Shown: positions 61,248 through 64,000 of the stretch, one piece after another
How positions within the stretch are numbered: the first letter of the stretch is position 1
How the letters are laid out: each line of letters starts with the position of its first letter
Assembly (NCBI RefSeq): GCF_000004075.3
Contig: NC_026658.2
Coordinates: 25,904,075 to 25,968,074 of the forward strand
Reading direction: 5' to 3'
DNA: 64,000 nucleotides
DNA from: Cucumis sativus
Taxonomy: Eukaryota > Streptophyta > Magnoliopsida > Cucurbitales > Cucurbitaceae
The notes under the pieces: model-generated
Told to the model about the DNA's origin: nothing
The model's input: the letters and a program-made list of their open reading frames with translations, nothing else
Databases searched by the model: none
Position numbers and translations under genes: made by a program

Positions 61248-62730
61248 AATATTTTATTTTTTAAAATTTATTTCAACAATAGTCGTTATATTTTTTTAAT
61301 TCCAAGAAACTAAAAAAAAATGATTGAGGCTAAAATATTATCTTAGTAGGCCTTACGTGACGGCTGGACCCCTACACTTCAAATCTCATAACTAAAATAT
61401 ATGTTTAGTTCTTAAAAAAAAAGAAAGAAGATTACAAATGCATTAATAATTTAATTTATTATTGAATTTCTACCTTATTAAACCATGTTGGGTCCAATCT
61501 CCAATCCCAAGGCTTCAAGAATTCAAGCATTTGAATTTATAATTAACTTCCATGGCTACAAAACCGTCTGACTATTAAACTTGTATTAAACTAAAATACG
61601 ACTTTAATTATTGTGGTTAATTAGAAACTCTCAAATTAATTCTACAACAAAAACTTAGTGCAATTGCATCGTGTATTCTAAAACTAATTTATTGGATTAA
61701 TTTTTTTAAAAGATTTTTAAAAATAGCAAAATGACCAACTATTTATGTTTAGTATAATAAAACTACTCAAAAAAATAAAATTTGTTATAATTTATTTTTA
61801 TACTAAAGGGTAAATATTTTGTCAATTATTATATTTTTTTTGCAATTTCAATTATTTTTCGACTTCATTTATACTAAAAAGATATGTACAAAGATATTAT
61901 GAGTATTTTTAAAAATAGTAAAACAAATTAAAATATTTACGAACTATAACAAAAAAATTTAGACTTCTCACTCGCTATGATACTGACTGACTATCAAATA
62001 TTTGTTATTAAAATTTTACTCTAATTTATAAATATTCTGTCAATTAACAATTCCCAAAATATTATTTTTAATTGGAAGGTTTATCAATCAACCAATTATG
62101 TTGATTTATTGTTTTAAATCTAACTTATTCAAAGTTAAAATCAACTAAGTTTAATCAATTAGATCATAAAATTGAAATAACATGCAAGGAAAATCATCCA
62201 TCTTCTTTTATATCTTCTATGATGATATTATTTAGGATAATAAAATTGAAAAAATCCTGTTTTTTTTTTACTTACATGCTAAAATATTTATTTATTTATG
62301 TTATATTCAAACATAGATGGTACAAATGCAATATTGTTTTTAACGTTATATGTTAACAATCAAGAAGTTGGTCGCTACGTAATACGTAATTTGTAATTTG
62401 CTTTGATGTAAAATGATAGTTCCTCCATGAAATCAATACAGGATCATGGAGCTATTTTGAAAAATGTGATTAGACTATCATCTCCCTCATCATAGGTAGT
62501 AAAGATTCATTGATATCAATTTCTCCAACTACCCTCTTACCATTAACCAACTACTTTTTCTGCCAAAGGAAACAAAAGAAAATTTATTCCCAAGAAAAGT
62601 AAGGTGGGCAGAGCAGAAACAAGAAAATATCCTTTCTTACAAATACTTCCAACTCCTACAATCTTTCTCACCATCTTCTATCAAATATGTTTACTTTAAG
62701 CTTACCATAATCATGTTAATCACATATGAA

Positions 62731-63050
62731 ACTATATGATAACCAACTCTTTCATAGACCTTGTTTCCGAAACGCCAACCAACTACAACCGCTCGAATCG
62801 GTCCCTCTAATAAATGATCCGTAATTGAATTAACACAATCTAATAGTCTTCTTTTCTCTCCTTTAGTGCCCTTGCAATGCATAACAAACTATATGATAAC
62901 CAACTCTTCGTAGACTTAGTTTCCGAAACGCCAACCGATTACAACCGCTCGTACCAGTCCTTCTGTTCCATATTTGAATTCAATGGCTAAATCACAAGCC
63001 AAAGAACATGTTCATAACACAATCTAATAGTCTTCTTTTCTTCAGTTTCG
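62731..63050. repeat. Imperfect direct duplication, period about 157 bp
   Basis: ACTATATGATAACCAACTCT at 62731 recurs at 62888, each followed by a diverged TTTCCGAAACGCCAACC block and, further on, ACACAATCTAATAGTCTTCT (near 62835 and 63017). It lies just 3' of the membrane-protein gene, so probably in its 3' flank. Confidence 0.8.
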
Positions 63051-63266
63051 TACGCCGGGAATGAATACCAGCAGTATAGAAACAAGCTGGCTAATACAGC
63101 AGTGTCGATTTTGAATGAAAGAATATCGAAAAGTAGGTCGGCATACTAAAGAGAACTTTGGCATATCATACATTCATGGAATTATGCAAAAGAAGTATAA
63201 GTGGGTCCTTGGATATTGTAAGCTATGTTAACAGTGGAAATAATCTTACATTTACACTTACAGTTT

Positions 63267-64000
63267 TCAAGATTCTTTGGTTCCCTCCAACTCCTCCCCA
63301 GTTGGTTTAGAAGCGAACCCTTTTCCAGAAGCACGATGTTGCCGTTCTCGACCATAAATAATCCATAATATCAAAGACAGCATAACAGCAATGGAGACGG
63401 TTGCTAATCCAACATAGACCCATCTGCTGTATTGTTGTAGACCGGGACAAAAATTTCTATGGATGTCATCAAATGTCTGTCGAACAAACGTGCAATCTTG
63501 AAGCTCGACCAAAGTAGGACTATAATTTAAAAGTGCATAACTTAAATTAACTCCGCTCGCCATCTGGCTGTACAAGCTTGGAGTCAACCGCCCTGTTGTG
63601 ATGCATATATCACCAGGAGGCAAAACTTGGCAGACATAGTTGCCCCATACCTGCTCAAAGAAAATAAGGCTTTTCATTTAACATTTGTCAGTTGAGAATA
63701 ATAATTTCACTGTCCTATCTGATTTGAGAGTCATATGTCTTACTTGTGTAGCATTTTGCAAGTCTACTTCACCAGAAGAACAAGTTCTTGGTGTCAAATC
63801 TGGGTGAAATGGGTTGCAAAGTGTTGGCATAACCGGACCAGATTGGTTGAAGTACATAGGTTTGAAGTTGGGCGAAAAATTTATGTTGGAAACATTGGTG
63901 ATCACCTCATTGACCAGATCGACAAGTTGTGCACTCACTTCCTTGCTTTTTAACAAGGTTTCTTGAGCAGTCACTTTATCCACACAGGGAAGAATGTCAT
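63267..64000 (-). CDS. Plant multi-pass membrane protein, C-terminal two exons; 5' part outside window
   Basis: Exons read from the right edge to 63744, and from 63650 to 63267 (stop); the junction ATQ|VWGNY is in phase. The fragment is about 212 residues of a family whose members are near 540. Visible: an extracellular-type segment with several Cys (DILPCVDKVTAQE, TLCNPFHPD, RTCSSGE, NYVCQVLPPGDICITTGRLT), then LQDCTFVRQTF and NFCPGLQQYSRW. After these come a final membrane helix (WVYVGLATVSIAVMLSLILW) and a short basic cytosolic tail. N-glycosylation sequons include NVS, NQS and NAT. Resembles the uncharacterised plant transmembrane proteins typified, from memory, by At2g25270/At2g12400. 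Exact function unknown. Confidence 0.8.

Larger units (their letters stand above)
57600..62690. other. Gene-free stretch between the serine-rich gene and the membrane-protein gene
   Basis: The first 900 bp are promoter-like, with G-box and ACGT words and more balanced composition up to 58560. Beyond that the sequence is AT-rich with a TA microsatellite (59598-59627), a MITE (61073-61247) and a weaker relative near 61700-62045. No coding exon was recognised. Confidence 0.5.

Overview
This 64 kb window is nuclear DNA of a eudicot plant. It is AT-rich, its genes carry many short introns with standard plant splice sites, and the proteins belong to plant families. The proteins and the types of dispersed repeats look most like Cucurbitaceae (Cucumis or a relative); that placement is an inference from recall and was not tested.

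Layout. (1) 245-4476 (+): the last five exons of TRS120, a TRAPPII subunit, with its 5' part beyond the left edge. (2) 4.5-21.7 kb: a long gene-poor stretch with MITE-like repeats, a possible orphan first exon at 7731, two islands richer in GC (17.0-17.7 kb and 20.2-20.5 kb) and many simple repeats. (3) 21817-25386 (+): a complete six-exon class II KNOX homeobox gene, KNAT3-like, with two overlapping uORFs in its leader. (4) 27380-27739 (-): a small intronless plant gene of unknown function behind a clear TATA box. (5) 31830-37961 (+): a complete 18-exon neurochondrin-family gene; its first intron appears to be GC-AG and to follow the start codon directly. (6) 40.1-42.3 kb (-): a TATA-driven transcription unit of unknown product whose exon/intron module is tandemly repeated at about 226 bp. 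(7) 43685-45972 (-): a TPR plus PB1 protein of the PHOX family. (8) 49350-52640 (-): MICU, an EF-hand regulator of the mitochondrial calcium uniporter, in seven exons. (9) 55979-56296 (-): a tentative two-exon small protein. (10) 56792-57436 (-): a serine-rich protein with a conserved Cys/Pro motif. (11) 63267 to the right edge (-): the last two exons of a plant multi-pass membrane protein.

The exon models for KNOX, neurochondrin, PHOX and MICU were built by hand from splice sites. Each closes in frame, to 466, 634, 719 and 476 codons respectively. The genes are unrelated in function (vesicle tethering, transcription, calcium uptake, TPR co-chaperone). What links them is conserved gene order: from memory, the same families lie next to one another in at least three duplicated Arabidopsis blocks (around KNAT4, KNAT5 and PHOX1), so this looks like an ancestral, less fractionated block.

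Nothing bacterial, viral, organellar or CRISPR-like was seen. The least explained structure is the repeated exon module at 41.3-42.05 kb. The GTGGNCCC-rich island upstream of the KNOX gene and the start-codon GC-AG intron come next.
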